DNA from: Marchantia polymorpha subsp. ruderalis
Taxonomy: Eukaryota > Streptophyta > Marchantiopsida > Marchantiales > Marchantiaceae
Length of the DNA stretch: 64,000 nt
Assembly (NCBI GenBank): GCA_037833965.1
Contig: AP031352.1
Span: 20,936,501-21,000,500, forward strand
Direction of reading: 5' to 3'
Shown: one piece after another, positions 34,788 through 45,100 of the stretch
Position numbering within the stretch: position 1 is the stretch's first letter
How the letters are laid out: every line of letters begins with the position of its first letter
Notes under the pieces: generated by a model
What the model saw: only the letters and a program-made list of their open reading frames with translations
Database searches by the model: none
Told to the model about the DNA's origin: nothing
Position numbers and translations under genes: made by a program

Positions 34788-34800
34788 CGTTCCGCATTTT
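34785..34800 (+). other. Deletion junction removing the TATA box (Element B 5' LTR)
   Basis: GTGTAGCG runs straight into TTCCGCATTTTG. In intact LTRs these are about 160 bases apart (22333 and 22495), with TAGCG at both ends of the lost segment. This fits a short-homology deletion. The missing stretch holds TATAAAA and the hairpin. Confidence 0.8.
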
Positions 34801-35661
34801 GTAGCTGAAGGCCTTCGGCCGAATGTTCAGAGCTAGTACATTGGTTAGAGACTTGAGTAGTTCGGATCTGCACCTGCGGGTGACTGCCGATGCTCAGAGC
34901 CAGTGACTAGTTAGATACTTGAACAGTTTCGCCCCTACACCTTCGAGTGTTCCTTTCTGATTGTACTCCCTTGGGATTTTTCCCCTGAATGCCAAAGTGA
35001 AGTTTTGCTACTTCGTGTAAGCCTTGGTTGTAAATTCAGGTTACGCTGCAGTAGGTGCTTTGAGGGTAACCCCTGTAGTATTTCTGGGAATGACAAGTGC
35101 CTGAGAATTCAAACTCTTCAATAGACTGTTGTTGTGTTACTGGAATGTTTCACAGTGAGTCCTTCAGTGCGGACCTGTGTTCTCTACGCGTTTTGTGAGT
35201 TGAGAGTGTTGTTCACCGCGTATGAGTGACTTCGATCCGAAGTAGGCAGTCCAAACCGGGTTTCCTACGCTAGCAGCAAGCTAGTGGAAGCGTTGTAAAA
35301 GCCGGAGTTGGAAGTCACTACCCGCAGCTTCGCTGAGTGTACTCTTGAGAGACTTCCCCCCTGAAATCTTGAGTAGAGGTCCTAACGGATCTCTGGGTTG
35401 TGTTTCTGTAGTTTCAGGTGTGTGTGTGTGTGTGTGTGTGTGTACGCTGCACTGTGCGACCTCCGAGTGCGCTCCGAGTGGACACTTGCAGTATTTCTGG
35501 GAGTGACAATCGCCTGAGAATTCAAACTCATCAATAGTCTGTTAAACGTGACACTTTGTACCCTGTGTGTTCCTCTGTCCCTGTGGGTTCGACCTTTCTA
35601 CCACTATATTGCAGTTTTAGCCTTTAGTGGGTTATTACATAAGAAGCCGACAACTTCTTTT

Positions 35662-35678
35662 TGGCGCCGCTGCCGGGG
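35662..35678 (+). other. Primer binding site, tRNA-Asp type (Element B)
   Basis: Same 17 bases as in Element A, again 22 bases inside the LTR end, including the one mismatch to tRNA-Asp. Conservation of the mismatch in both copies suggests it is normal for the family. Confidence 0.8.
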
Positions 35679-35725
35679 ACAGTTGCGTCAACACCGGGCT
35701 TTTTACGAGCAGCCATGCTCAGCGA

Positions 35726-38560
35726 ATGTCGACGGAAGCTAGCGGGAGCAACCTAAGTGCTAGAGCTGTCCGCAGGTTCCGACGAGATTCAGAGAAGGCC
35801 GTGGAAGAGACACGGCGTCAAAACAAGAAAACACCAAAAAGAGTACCTAAGCCTAGTTCGGCCGACATCCTTGGGGAACCTACCCCCGACGACTCGGAAC
35901 CAAACTTGGTGCTTACAGTTCTACTAGATATTCCTTGCACGGACCCCCCTCGTGATTTAGAAACGACCGCCCGAGGACCGTCGACAGACACACCGATGGC
36001 GGACGGACAAGCCAATGTGCGGCTACCTCAGCCGATCACTAAACATTCCTACCCAAAGTATAAAGGGAGTGGGGATGACGACGATGCAGATTCATACATC
36101 AAGTTGTTCGAATCGGTGTCTATTGCCAATCGCGAGATCGCAGACGACGACCGACTAAGGATCTTTCCAAGCCTTCTGCAGAAGAAAGCGAGGAGTTGGT
36201 ACAATCACGAGAGCATCGACCCGACTGGGTTGACAACATGGGCCCAGCTGAAGGAGAAGTTCCTTCGCCGCTTCCGTGAGCTCGGCTACGACAGTCGGGT
36301 ATTGACAAAGTTACGTAATTTGCAGCGAGAGAAGAAGGAGAGTCTGCGTGACTACACTGAGAGATTTCTGGACCTCCTTGACAGAATACCGAAAACAGGA
36401 CCAGGGTCCCCTTTCTCGGTACAACAAGCTGTGGACTGGTACGTGACCGGCTTAACTCGGGAGATGGAGACTTTTTGCCGACGCAGCAAGTGCGACACTA
36501 TTGAGGATGTGATTGCATCGGCAGAAGCCTTCGAAACTTCCACTCTCAACCGAAGAGGGAGAGAGAGACGGGAGTCAAAGGAGCGAAAACCGAAGGGAGG
36601 GCGAAGACGACGTAGAGGTACAACTCCGTCATCGGAAGAATCGTCTTCGGACGAGAACCGTTCCTCATCCGAAGAAGAGGAAACCTCATCGTCGGAGGAG
36701 GAGAAGAAGAGGAAGAAGCATGGGGCAGCGAAGAAGAAGGGCACCCGACGAGCGACTACGGACAGAGCGCCGGGAGACATAGCCTCGAAGATGGAGACCC
36801 TTGTGAAGGACTTCGCCGACCTCAAGGTTCAAGTGGTAGGCGGGCATGATCGCCGAAAATCACCCGGGAGAGTGCGAGCGAACTTATGGTGTACTACGTG
36901 CGGGGCGGTGGGACATGCAAACACCGAGTGCCTTACCACCCGTCCGTCATATCCAGTCAACGCAGTAGAGTGGGCACAACCGTACTATGGAGAGCACCCC
37001 CAGTACTATGGAGAGGCTAGCGAAGAGACAGCCTACGCCGTCCAGTCGGTTCCCACCCCTACTGCAGTTTCAGCAATGCAAGTCCCACGATATCATCCGG
37101 TGGATCGGGCCACTACAGTACCCGTGAGGCGGAGAGCACCTCCAGGGACGTTTGACCCACCGCCACCGCGAGCTTGTTATAACTGCGGGGAAGTTGGACA
37201 CTTCTCACCGCAGTGTCCCCATCCAAAAAGGCGAAACGATTATGTTCCGACATGTAGTAATTGCAAGAAGACCGGGCATACTGCGCCAGAGTGTGATCAG
37301 CCACCAGTTCCTCGGCCAGCGGTACGATTTGTGAACCCTCCTGCCAAGGAGGACGTCCAAGTTAACCAGGTCGAAGTAGGTTCAGACGGGGATGACGAAG
37401 ACGAAGAATGGCCGGCGGAAGAGGTTATGTGCGCACGGGTCGAAACTCGTAGTTCCAAGAAATCGAAGGAGCAAGAGCGTGACACTCGCAAGCACGAACG
37501 GAGAACCGACGACCGGACAGGAAAAGGGAAGGAGAAGACATCCAGCAAGTCCGACTTGCGACCTGCACGGAAGTCTTCGGTTACGCGAGAGGCACCAGCA
37601 GTGCGCCCCCAGACAGCAGTCGAGGATGAGCCAGTACGCTTGCTGAAACGGGACTATGCTCCGGATATCCGCAACGAGGTAACCAACCTGTTGAAGGAAG
37701 CGATCCGCACTCAAAAGGGCCCACCGCGGCCAGAGATGCCATCCTTCCTTGGGGCGAAGTTGGCAGCCACCGTGGAACCTCGCAGAGCGTCGCCGCCGAC
37801 CCCGGCGACCCAACGCGCCCACTATGACTTGGTCGAAGATCTCGGGAGTCGGAAAGTGAACATCACGTTCAAGCAGCTCCTGGAGGACAACAAGACGTAT
37901 CGAAGAATGTTGATGCTTTCGCTACGACGTCCGCGGAAGCCGCGCGCATCCACATCCTCTCAAGTATATCAAGTGGAGAGCGAAGACCAAGGGCCACCAG
38001 AGATCGATGTGGAAAAAGCAGGGTGTTGTGTACGCAGGGTACCAATCGACTCTGGATCAGGAGTCAACATAATGACGGAGGATACCGCGAGAGCCTTGGG
38101 GTTCAGTCAATACGAACCCTCGAAGCGTGTGTTGAGATTAGCGGATCAGACGCGGAGAATGCCTGCAGGTATGCTGCGCAATGTCAAAACAATCATCGGT
38201 GGTGCGGACTTTCGGTTGACGTATATCATCCTTCAACCGATGATGAAGCAGGGCTATGACGTTCTGCTCGGGCGACCATGGCTATATGGCGCACAAGTCA
38301 GATGTGATTGGCGAAGGCATCGCCTTAAGTTTCCCCATCCTTCGGAACCGACCAAGACCATTACGGTGCCCTGGAATAGGGTCAGACACGAAGGAGAGAC
38401 CCCATCGACAAGTGCAGGTTACACATCGGGCGGGGACAGTGAGTCGACCGCGCGATCGGATTCCAGTGATACCGAATCCGATTATTTCGTGGGATTCGTT
38501 GCCTGCTGTTCGGTGGGAGAAGAAGAAGAGCCGGAAGCTATTCCGCCGGAAGACGAATAG
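35726..38560 (+). CDS. gag-pro: Gag-protease of Element B (open, 944 residues)
   Basis: Capsid/nucleocapsid precursor with an aspartic protease at the C terminus. Start chosen at ATG 35726 (MSTEASGSNLSARAVRRF), the first ATG in frame after the primer site; the frame is open further upstream only into the LTR. Order: Gag domain at about residues 115-275, Arg/Lys then Ser/Glu-rich stretch, three CCHC knuckles (CTTCGAVGHANTEC, CYNCGEVGHFSPQC, CSNCKKTGHTAPEC), a charged linker, and the protease with PIDSGSGVNIM and DVLLGRPWLY. It ends at a UAG in a readthrough context. A short upstream ORF starts at ATG 35714. No damage is visible. Confidence 0.93.
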   Translation: MSTEASGSNLSARAVRRFRRDSEKAVEETRRQNKKTPKRVPKPSSADILGEPTPDDSEPNLVLTVLLDIPCTDPPRDLETTARGPSTDTPMADGQANVRLPQPITKHSYPKYKGSGDDDDADSYIKLFESVSIANREIADDDRLRIFPSLLQKKARSWYNHESIDPTGLTTWAQLKEKFLRRFRELGYDSRVLTKLRNLQREKKESLRDYTERFLDLLDRIPKTGPGSPFSVQQAVDWYVTGLTREMETFCRRSKCDTIEDVIASAEAFETSTLNRRGRERRESKERKPKGGRRRRRGTTPSSEESSSDENRSSSEEEETSSSEEEKKRKKHGAAKKKGTRRATTDRAPGDIASKMETLVKDFADLKVQVVGGHDRRKSPGRVRANLWCTTCGAVGHANTECLTTRPSYPVNAVEWAQPYYGEHPQYYGEASEETAYAVQSVPTPTAVSAMQVPRYHPVDRATTVPVRRRAPPGTFDPPPPRACYNCGEVGHFSPQCPHPKRRNDYVPTCSNCKKTGHTAPECDQPPVPRPAVRFVNPPAKEDVQVNQVEVGSDGDDEDEEWPAEEVMCARVETRSSKKSKEQERDTRKHERRTDDRTGKGKEKTSSKSDLRPARKSSVTREAPAVRPQTAVEDEPVRLLKRDYAPDIRNEVTNLLKEAIRTQKGPPRPEMPSFLGAKLAATVEPRRASPPTPATQRAHYDLVEDLGSRKVNITFKQLLEDNKTYRRMLMLSLRRPRKPRASTSSQVYQVESEDQGPPEIDVEKAGCCVRRVPIDSGSGVNIMTEDTARALGFSQYEPSKRVLRLADQTRRMPAGMLRNVKTIIGGADFRLTYIILQPMMKQGYDVLLGRPWLYGAQVRCDWRRHRLKFPHPSEPTKTITVPWNRVRHEGETPSTSAGYTSGGDSESTARSDSSDTESDYFVGFVACCSVGEEEEPEAIPPEDE

Positions 38561-38566
38561 CAATTA
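38558..38566 (+). promoter_or_regulatory. Leaky-stop context UAG-CAA-UUA (Element B)
   Basis: Same nine bases as in Element A (15084-15092), with gag-pro and pol in one frame. Nearby third positions vary between the copies (ACTGTG versus ACGGTG just after), so conservation here is at least compatible with function. Confidence 0.8.
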
Positions 38567-41401
38567 ACGGTGGGACTGGGAAGGAGTGAGACGAGTCACA
38601 CCGAGGGCATTGTCGACCCTAGTGACTGTCACGAAGTACAACTCAGTCCCGACAAGTGCTTGAAGGTATCAAGCACAGTGAGAGGAGACGAGCTAAGGAA
38701 AGTACAGGCATTCCTTAGCCATTATGTCGACGTCTTCGCCTGGAAGATCGAAGACATGAAGGGGATACCTGCACGGTATGGGGAACACCGTATCGATTTA
38801 CTGGACGACTCAGTACCCATACGACAGCGCCAGTATCGCCTCAACCCAAAATACTCCTTGCTAGTTAAGGAGGAGATAGATAAGTACTTGAGTGCTGGTA
38901 TTATTTACCCAGTGCTCAGCAGTGAATGGGTGTCGCCGATTGTTATCGTACCCAAGAAGTTGACGGGTAAGATACGAGTGTGTCAGGATTTCCGGAAGTT
39001 GAATGCAGCAACACGCAAGGATCATCACCCGTTGCCGTTCACGGATGCCATTCTAGACCATGTCGCAGGACATGAATGCTATAGCTTCCTGGACGGGTTC
39101 TCAGGTTACAATCAGGTGTCTATCCGGGAACAGGACAAGGATAAAACTACGTTCACAACCGACTGGGGAACTTACGCATACCACAAGATGCCCTTCGGTC
39201 TGTGCAACGCGCCTGCTACCTTTCAACGGATGATGACCAATATCTTCCAGGAGCAACTGAGGAAGTTCCTGGAAATATTCATAGATGACTTCTGTGTCTT
39301 TGGGAAGCGGTCTGAACACCTAAATCACTTGAAGCAGACCTTCGATAAATGTAGAGAGAGCAGTTTATCGCTGCATCCCGAGAAGTGCTTTTTCTTTATG
39401 ACTAGTGGGATCCTGTTGGGTCATCGGGTCTCGGCAGACGGCATTGCGGTGGACATCGAGAAGGTCAAGGTTATACTCGAGCTTGAGCCACCCACGAATC
39501 TAAGAGAGCTGCGGGCATTCCTGGGTCATGTGGGCTACTACCGAAGATTCATACACCTGTATGCAATACTGGAGGCGGACCTGACCAAGTTGTTGAAGAA
39601 GGACAAGCCTTATGCTTGGGGTGCGAACCAGCAGTCAGCATTTGAGGCTCTTAAAGCGAAACTCACGACTGCTCCCGTGCTAAGGAGTCCAGACTGGAAT
39701 CGACCATTCCATGTTTACGTTGACACATCTGCATTCGCCATCGGTGTAGTACTGAGTCAAAAGGATGACAACAAAAAGGACTACCCGATCTATTTCGCGA
39801 GCCGACAGCTGTCTCTAGCAGAGCGGAAGTACACCACGACGGAGAGAGAAGCGTTGGGGATGGTGTACTCCTGTAAAAAGTTCCGTCACTACCTAATCTG
39901 CTACGAGTTTGTGTTCCATGTGGACCACTACGCATTGCAACACCTAGTCAAGAAAGCCGACCTATCCGGTCGGATCGCCAGGTGGGTGTTGTTGCTACAA
40001 GAGTTCACCTACACAGTCCAGACCAGGAAAGGGGTGCACCACAAAAATGCGGATTACTTGTCCCGATTATGGACCCAGCCGACAGAGGAGGAATTGGTGG
40101 ACGATTTTCCAGATGAAGAGTTATTTCAGTTGTCTGCGGGGCATGAGTCCCGCTATGCCGACCTGTATCGATATCTGCTAACCCTTCAGTGTCCCGTAGG
40201 CATGGATTTGGAACAGCGAACTGTCTTTATTCATAAGGCAGGCCCGTACCAACTCCAGCAGGGGGTTTTGATCAAGAAGATGGCAGATGAGCGCTTATGC
40301 AGATGCCTGGAGGAATCAGAGGTACCAAGAATAGTGAGTGCGATGCATACAGAGGAGGCGGGTGGACACTATGCCACCAGGAACACGGTCACAAAGATTC
40401 TAAATGCGGGGTATTGGTGGCCGACCATGTTTAAGGATGTTCTCGATTACATCCGCAAGTGCGACAGTTGCCAGAGGACGGGGAGACCAACGCCTACAAC
40501 ACGCTGGCCCCTGACTCCCATCATGCCTCTAGCACCTTTCGAAAAGTGGGGCATTGACTTTGTAGGGCCGATACAACCAGTGACTAGAAGCACACGAAGG
40601 CGCTACATTCTGGTCGCAACGGACTACGCCATCAAAATGGTGGAGGCCAGGGCCACCAGAAGGGATGATGCTGCCACAGTGGCAGCCTTCTTGTTTGAGT
40701 CGATTATCACACGCTACGGATGTCCCTTAGAGCTAGTCAGCGACCGGGGCACGCATTTTCTGAATCAGATCATCGAAGATCTGACACGGTATTTCCACAT
40801 CAAGCACCGGAAGACTACTCCATACAATCCCAAGGCGAATGGACTGACGGAGAAGTCCAATGGTCTGCTGTGTAAAATACTACTCAAGGTCACGGTGAAT
40901 CACGCTCACGACTGGGATACGAAGCTAGCAGCCGCACTATGGGCGTACCGGACAGCTGAGAAGATCACGACCAAACAGACACCATACTTTCTGGTGTATG
41001 GGCAACACCCGATTCTCCCGATCGAATTTGAAGTACCCACCCAACGAACGTTGGATTTGCAGAGGATGGGCGCAGAGGAGAGTCAGCTCTACAGGTTACA
41101 GGAGGTCACGCTGCTGGATGAGAGGAGACGAGACGCCGAAGATCGCACCAGGAAAATCCAGCTCCGCCGAAAGGAGAGATACGATAAAAAGATCAAACCT
41201 GTACTCCTGCAGGCGGGTGATTTGGCATTGCTCTACGACAGCAGGCATGCCAGATTCCCAGGCAAACTGCACCTAAGATGGATGGGACCTTACAGGGTTG
41301 TCGAAGTCTTCTCGAATGGATCCATCCAACTTGCGGACCTAGCCGGCGATTTGTTAGGCACCCGAGTGAACGGGTGGCGGTTGAAGAAATACCACATGTG
41401 A
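38561..41401 (+). CDS. pol: Pol of Element B: reverse transcriptase, RNase H, integrase
   Basis: 946 codons after the UAG, no stops. Same domain order and motifs as Element A: RT with FLDGFSGYNQ and catalytic FIDD, RNase H with VYVDTSAFAIG, integrase zinc finger ending CDSCQ, and DD35E core (IDFVGPI, VSDRGTHF, NGLTEKS). Differences from A are scattered single residues (for example YATK to YAIK, FPNGS to FSNGS). There is no initiating ATG near the start, so it should be expressed as a fusion of about 1,890 residues with Gag-protease. Confidence 0.95.
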   Translation, partial: QLTVGLGRSETSHTEGIVDPSDCHEVQLSPDKCLKVSSTVRGDELRKVQAFLSHYVDVFAWKIEDMKGIPARYGEHRIDLLDDSVPIRQRQYRLNPKYSLLVKEEIDKYLSAGIIYPVLSSEWVSPIVIVPKKLTGKIRVCQDFRKLNAATRKDHHPLPFTDAILDHVAGHECYSFLDGFSGYNQVSIREQDKDKTTFTTDWGTYAYHKMPFGLCNAPATFQRMMTNIFQEQLRKFLEIFIDDFCVFGKRSEHLNHLKQTFDKCRESSLSLHPEKCFFFMTSGILLGHRVSADGIAVDIEKVKVILELEPPTNLRELRAFLGHVGYYRRFIHLYAILEADLTKLLKKDKPYAWGANQQSAFEALKAKLTTAPVLRSPDWNRPFHVYVDTSAFAIGVVLSQKDDNKKDYPIYFASRQLSLAERKYTTTEREALGMVYSCKKFRHYLICYEFVFHVDHYALQHLVKKADLSGRIARWVLLLQEFTYTVQTRKGVHHKNADYLSRLWTQPTEEELVDDFPDEELFQLSAGHESRYADLYRYLLTLQCPVGMDLEQRTVFIHKAGPYQLQQGVLIKKMADERLCRCLEESEVPRIVSAMHTEEAGGHYATRNTVTKILNAGYWWPTMFKDVLDYIRKCDSCQRTGRPTPTTRWPLTPIMPLAPFEKWGIDFVGPIQPVTRSTRRRYILVATDYAIKMVEARATRRDDAATVAAFLFESIITRYGCPLELVSDRGTHFLNQIIEDLTRYFHIKHRKTTPYNPKANGLTEKSNGLLCKILLKVTVNHAHDWDTKLAAALWAYRTAEKITTKQTPYFLVYGQHPILPIEFEVPTQRTLDLQRMGAEESQLYRLQEVTLLDERRRDAEDRTRKIQLRRKERYDKKIKPVLLQAGDLALLYDSRHARFPGKLHLRWMGPYRVVEVFSNGSIQLADLAGDLLGTRVNGWRLKKYHM

Positions 41402-41438
41402 GTGTTCGCGTGGGCGCTCACAATTGAGGAGGGGAGCA
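41402..41438 (+). other. Conserved 3' segment and polypurine tract (Element B)
   Basis: Matches Element A's 37-base segment except GGGGAGCA for GGGGGGCA in the purine tract. It directly abuts the 3' LTR start TGTGGTACC at 41439. Confidence 0.8.
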
Positions 41439-42160
41439 TGTGGTACCCCACTTTTGGTAATTTTGAGGAAATTAAAACATTTTTGGAAAAAACTGTACCC
41501 TGGCAGCATTGTAAATAGCCTTCGGTACATCAAAACAGAGTGAATCCGGAAGATCGCGGGGATTCTCGAGGGATCTTGTAGAATCTAGGATTTGGGGTGC
41601 AGCAGTAAGGACAGGCACCATCCTCCCTGCGAGCTCTGCAGTTAGGATCCCTGCGACGCAAGGCGCAAAACCCGCCTTCGGAGGTTGCGTCCGCGGCGGT
41701 AGGGAAATCCTCCATAATTAGGTTAACCCTCGGGCGCCTTGACTGAGTTAGGGTCTCGTTGGAAAGAGCTCGACGCACTGATTCCAACGAGTCCAAGAAC
41801 GCTTGGAACGGATGAGGACTTAGGGAGTTATCACTATTGGAAGATACGTAGACGTTCGCCTTCGGCGGAAGGAGTTCGCCACCGGCGGGAATTCCGCCTA
41901 CGCGGAAGGGGGAATCAAGTTTTGTCCTATGCGCGGACGAAGGACGTTTGCCTGTGCACAGGCGAAGTAGGGTTTGGGGAGGCGCGAAGTTTGCCTGCGC
42001 ACAGGCGTTCGCCTGTGCACAGGCGCTTCGGCGTCGGCGGAAAATCCGCCTTGGGCCCTAGAAATGCGTCTTGTGAGGTAGAAAGTGTACGGCGCCTTCT
42101 GCGCCAGCGCGGCGCCGCGGACGAGCAAGGAGCCACCAGAGTAATCAAATCCGTACGGAC

Positions 42161-45100
42161 TGTAATAACCCACTAAAGGCTAAAACTGCAATATAGTGGT
42201 AGAAAGGTCGAACCCACAAGGACAGAGGAACACACAGGGTACAAAGTGTCACGTTTTAACAGACTATTGAGGAGTTTGAATTCTCAGGCAACTGTCACTC
42301 CCAGAAATACTGCAAGTGTCCACTCGGAGCGCACTCGGAGGTCGCACAGTGCAGCGTAACACACACACACACACACACCTGAAACTACAGAAACACAACC
42401 CAGAGATCCGTTAGGACCTCTACTTCAAGATTTCAGGGGGAAAGTCTCTCACGAGCACACTCGGCAAAGCTGCGGGCAGTGACTTCCAACTCCGGCTTTT
42501 ACAACGCTTCCACTAGCTTGCTGCTAGTGTAGGAAACCCGGTTTGGACTGCCTACTTCGGATCGAAGTCACTCATACGCGGTGAACAACACTCTCAACTC
42601 ACAAAACGCGCAGAGAACACAGGTCCACACTGAAGGACTCACTGTGAAACGTTCCAGTAACACAACAACAGTCTATTGAAGAGTTTGAATTCTCAGGCAC
42701 TTGTCATTCCCAGAAATACTACAGGGGTTACCCTCAAGGCACCTGCTGCAGCGTAACCTGAATTTACAACCAAGGCTTACACGAAGTAGCAAAACTTCAC
42801 TTTGGCATTCAGGGGAAAAATCCCAAAGGAGTACAATCAGAAAGAAACACTCGAAGGTGTAGGGGCGAAACTGTTCAAGTATCTAACTAGTCACTGGCTC
42901 TGAGCATCGGCAGTCACCCGCAGGTGCAGATCCGAACTACTCAAGTCTCTAACCAATGGACTAGCTCTGAACATTCGGCCGAAGGCCTTCAGCTACAAAA
43001 TGCGGAACGCTAAGTTGTAACTCCTCGTGCGTGGTGACAGAACTCAAGGACACAAACACGCAAAGGAAATGGGTTCCTGAACTATACTTCTGAGTTTGGG
43101 AAAGAACCCCAGGCAAAACGCCTGGAACTATTTTATACCTTCTAAATCCTAACTAGCACTACACTGCACTACGCTACACGCCTGCACGGAACCACGCTAC
43201 ACTACACTCCGCGGAACCTGTACTACGTCTCCTGCGCGGCCGACTGCCGCGCACTAACTCCCTACCCTGCCACTCGTCCGCTCGACTACGCAGTCCCAAC
43301 CGCTGCAACGCCGCGGTCACCTCCCCCTCGAGGGCGGACATGGTATCCTGTGCCTTCGACAGAAAGGCCTCGAGCTTCTTCGCTACCTTCCGCCGACTCC
43401 TACTGTCGCCTGACAACAACCCGGCTGCGCGCAATTCAAACTCCCGCAGTGTGAGTTTCTCCTGCGCCTTCACTTCCCAGTGGGCGTAGCCCTTGAGACA
43501 GTGGGCGACTCGCCTCGCCGTCTCCACCTTCGTGCGATCCGCCTCCTTCCTGCGATCCTCTTCAATGGTCACTAATTGCGATTCGGCTTCAGCACGTTGC
43601 GCCCTCAATTCGCCACACTCTGACTGCAGACTGCGGATTAATTCTTCATCCGCCTGCCGTGCGAGCTGACATTGTTCCAACAACCGCGTCTGTCGCACGA
43701 GCTCCTCTGACAAAATCCGATTCTCGGCCTGCTCAGAGTTGAGTGCTTCCTTGACCTTCACCTGCTCCTTGGTGAGCTCGCCCAGTTTCTCATCCTTCAT
43801 CTTCTCGGAGTGCTTGTAGAATTTCTGATTAAGCTTGTACTGTCCCCACAAGCACTCATGCTTCTCCTTCAAGTCCCTCAACTCCTGGTCCACTCTAGCT
43901 AATAGCTTGCTGGTGTGGACTTTAGTGCGAGTCCGCCTGCGCACTAACTCGATGTAAGATCCCGGCTGGAGTGGGTCGGCGTATTTATCGACCTTGCGAT
44001 CCAAGTACCGCAGCAACGGAATCACCTGCTCAGAGAGCGCCGCCGCCGGCGCTCCAACAATTTCCTCCTCCTCCTCCTCGGTGTCTTCTGCTCCTAACAT
44101 TTCTTCCGTGGAGCCTCCGTCCTCATCATCCGAGTGGAGAATCTCAGTCGCCATTGATTGCGTCGGCGACTGCCCCGAGTGGGGCTGCACGTCCTCGACG
44201 TGTGCTGCCTGCGAAGGCACGGCTGCAGCCTCGCTGCTCGTCGCCAAAATGTCTAAGGCGGAAGGCGAATGTATCCGAGCGGCATCCCCGTCGCTCGCTG
44301 GTTGATTGCCCACCGCATTCTCTCTGTCGCCGTCGTCCGTCGCCGAAGGCGATCGAGCGGAGGGTGGCTGCGCGGGGTTGGATTGCGCATCGCGCATCGA
44401 GATTTCATCCCGCGGACAGTCACTCCGCTCCACCGTCTGCTGCTCCCTCGATCGGTCCGTGGGGGCTGTGCCCGGCCCGTGCGCAGGCGCATTTGCCGGC
44501 GCCTTGTCCGTCGCAGGCGTAGCGCCGCGGACATCTATCGCCGAAGGCGACATGGCCGGGGGCCGCACGCCCAATGTTCCTTGGCCTATAGGCCCTACCG
44601 CCGAAGGCGCATCTATCGGCGTACTTCCCGCCGATGGTGCGGCCTCCGCACGCTCTCTGCTCGTATCTCCTCGGCTCGAAGGCCCTGGCGCCGAAGGCGC
44701 GAATTGCGGCGCGTGGTGCGCCGGAGGGTCTGGCCCCGAGGGCCGGTGTCTCGTAGGCGGTTCTTCCGCCGGCTCCTTCCCCTTCCTACGTTGGAACGGG
44801 GGTGATTCTTGCCTATGCACAGGCGGCACGTGTGGAGGTGTTCTGTGCACAGGTGACCTGTGCACAGGCGAGCGCCTGTGCACAGGCGGACTGCTCCTTC
44901 CCACGCGTAAGCGTAGATCCACGTCCACTTGTGTTCGCCGGTCCGCGGAGGCTCGTCCGTCCGCGGAGGTTTGCCTGTGCGCAAACGGAACATCTGTCCG
45001 CATCGCACGTGGTAACTCCGGAGGCCCTTGGCCCGTAGGCGGCCTCTCTCCCGACGAGGTTGCAGCGTGGCCCGCTGCTCCTGCGGTCGTCCGCGCTTCC

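Larger units (their letters stand above)
25768..35639 (+). repeat. 5' LTR of Element B (nested and deleted)
   Basis: Pieces 25768-26140 and 31521-35639 form one LTR around the solo LTR 26141-31515. Net length is about 4.5 kb. Two deletions explain the shortfall: about 0.7 kb at 31680, joining the leader straight to codon 7 or so of the LTR ORF and removing its first ATG, and about 160 bp at 34795 between two TAGCG copies, removing the TATA box and hairpin. It ends TTATTACA at 35639. Confidence 0.9.
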
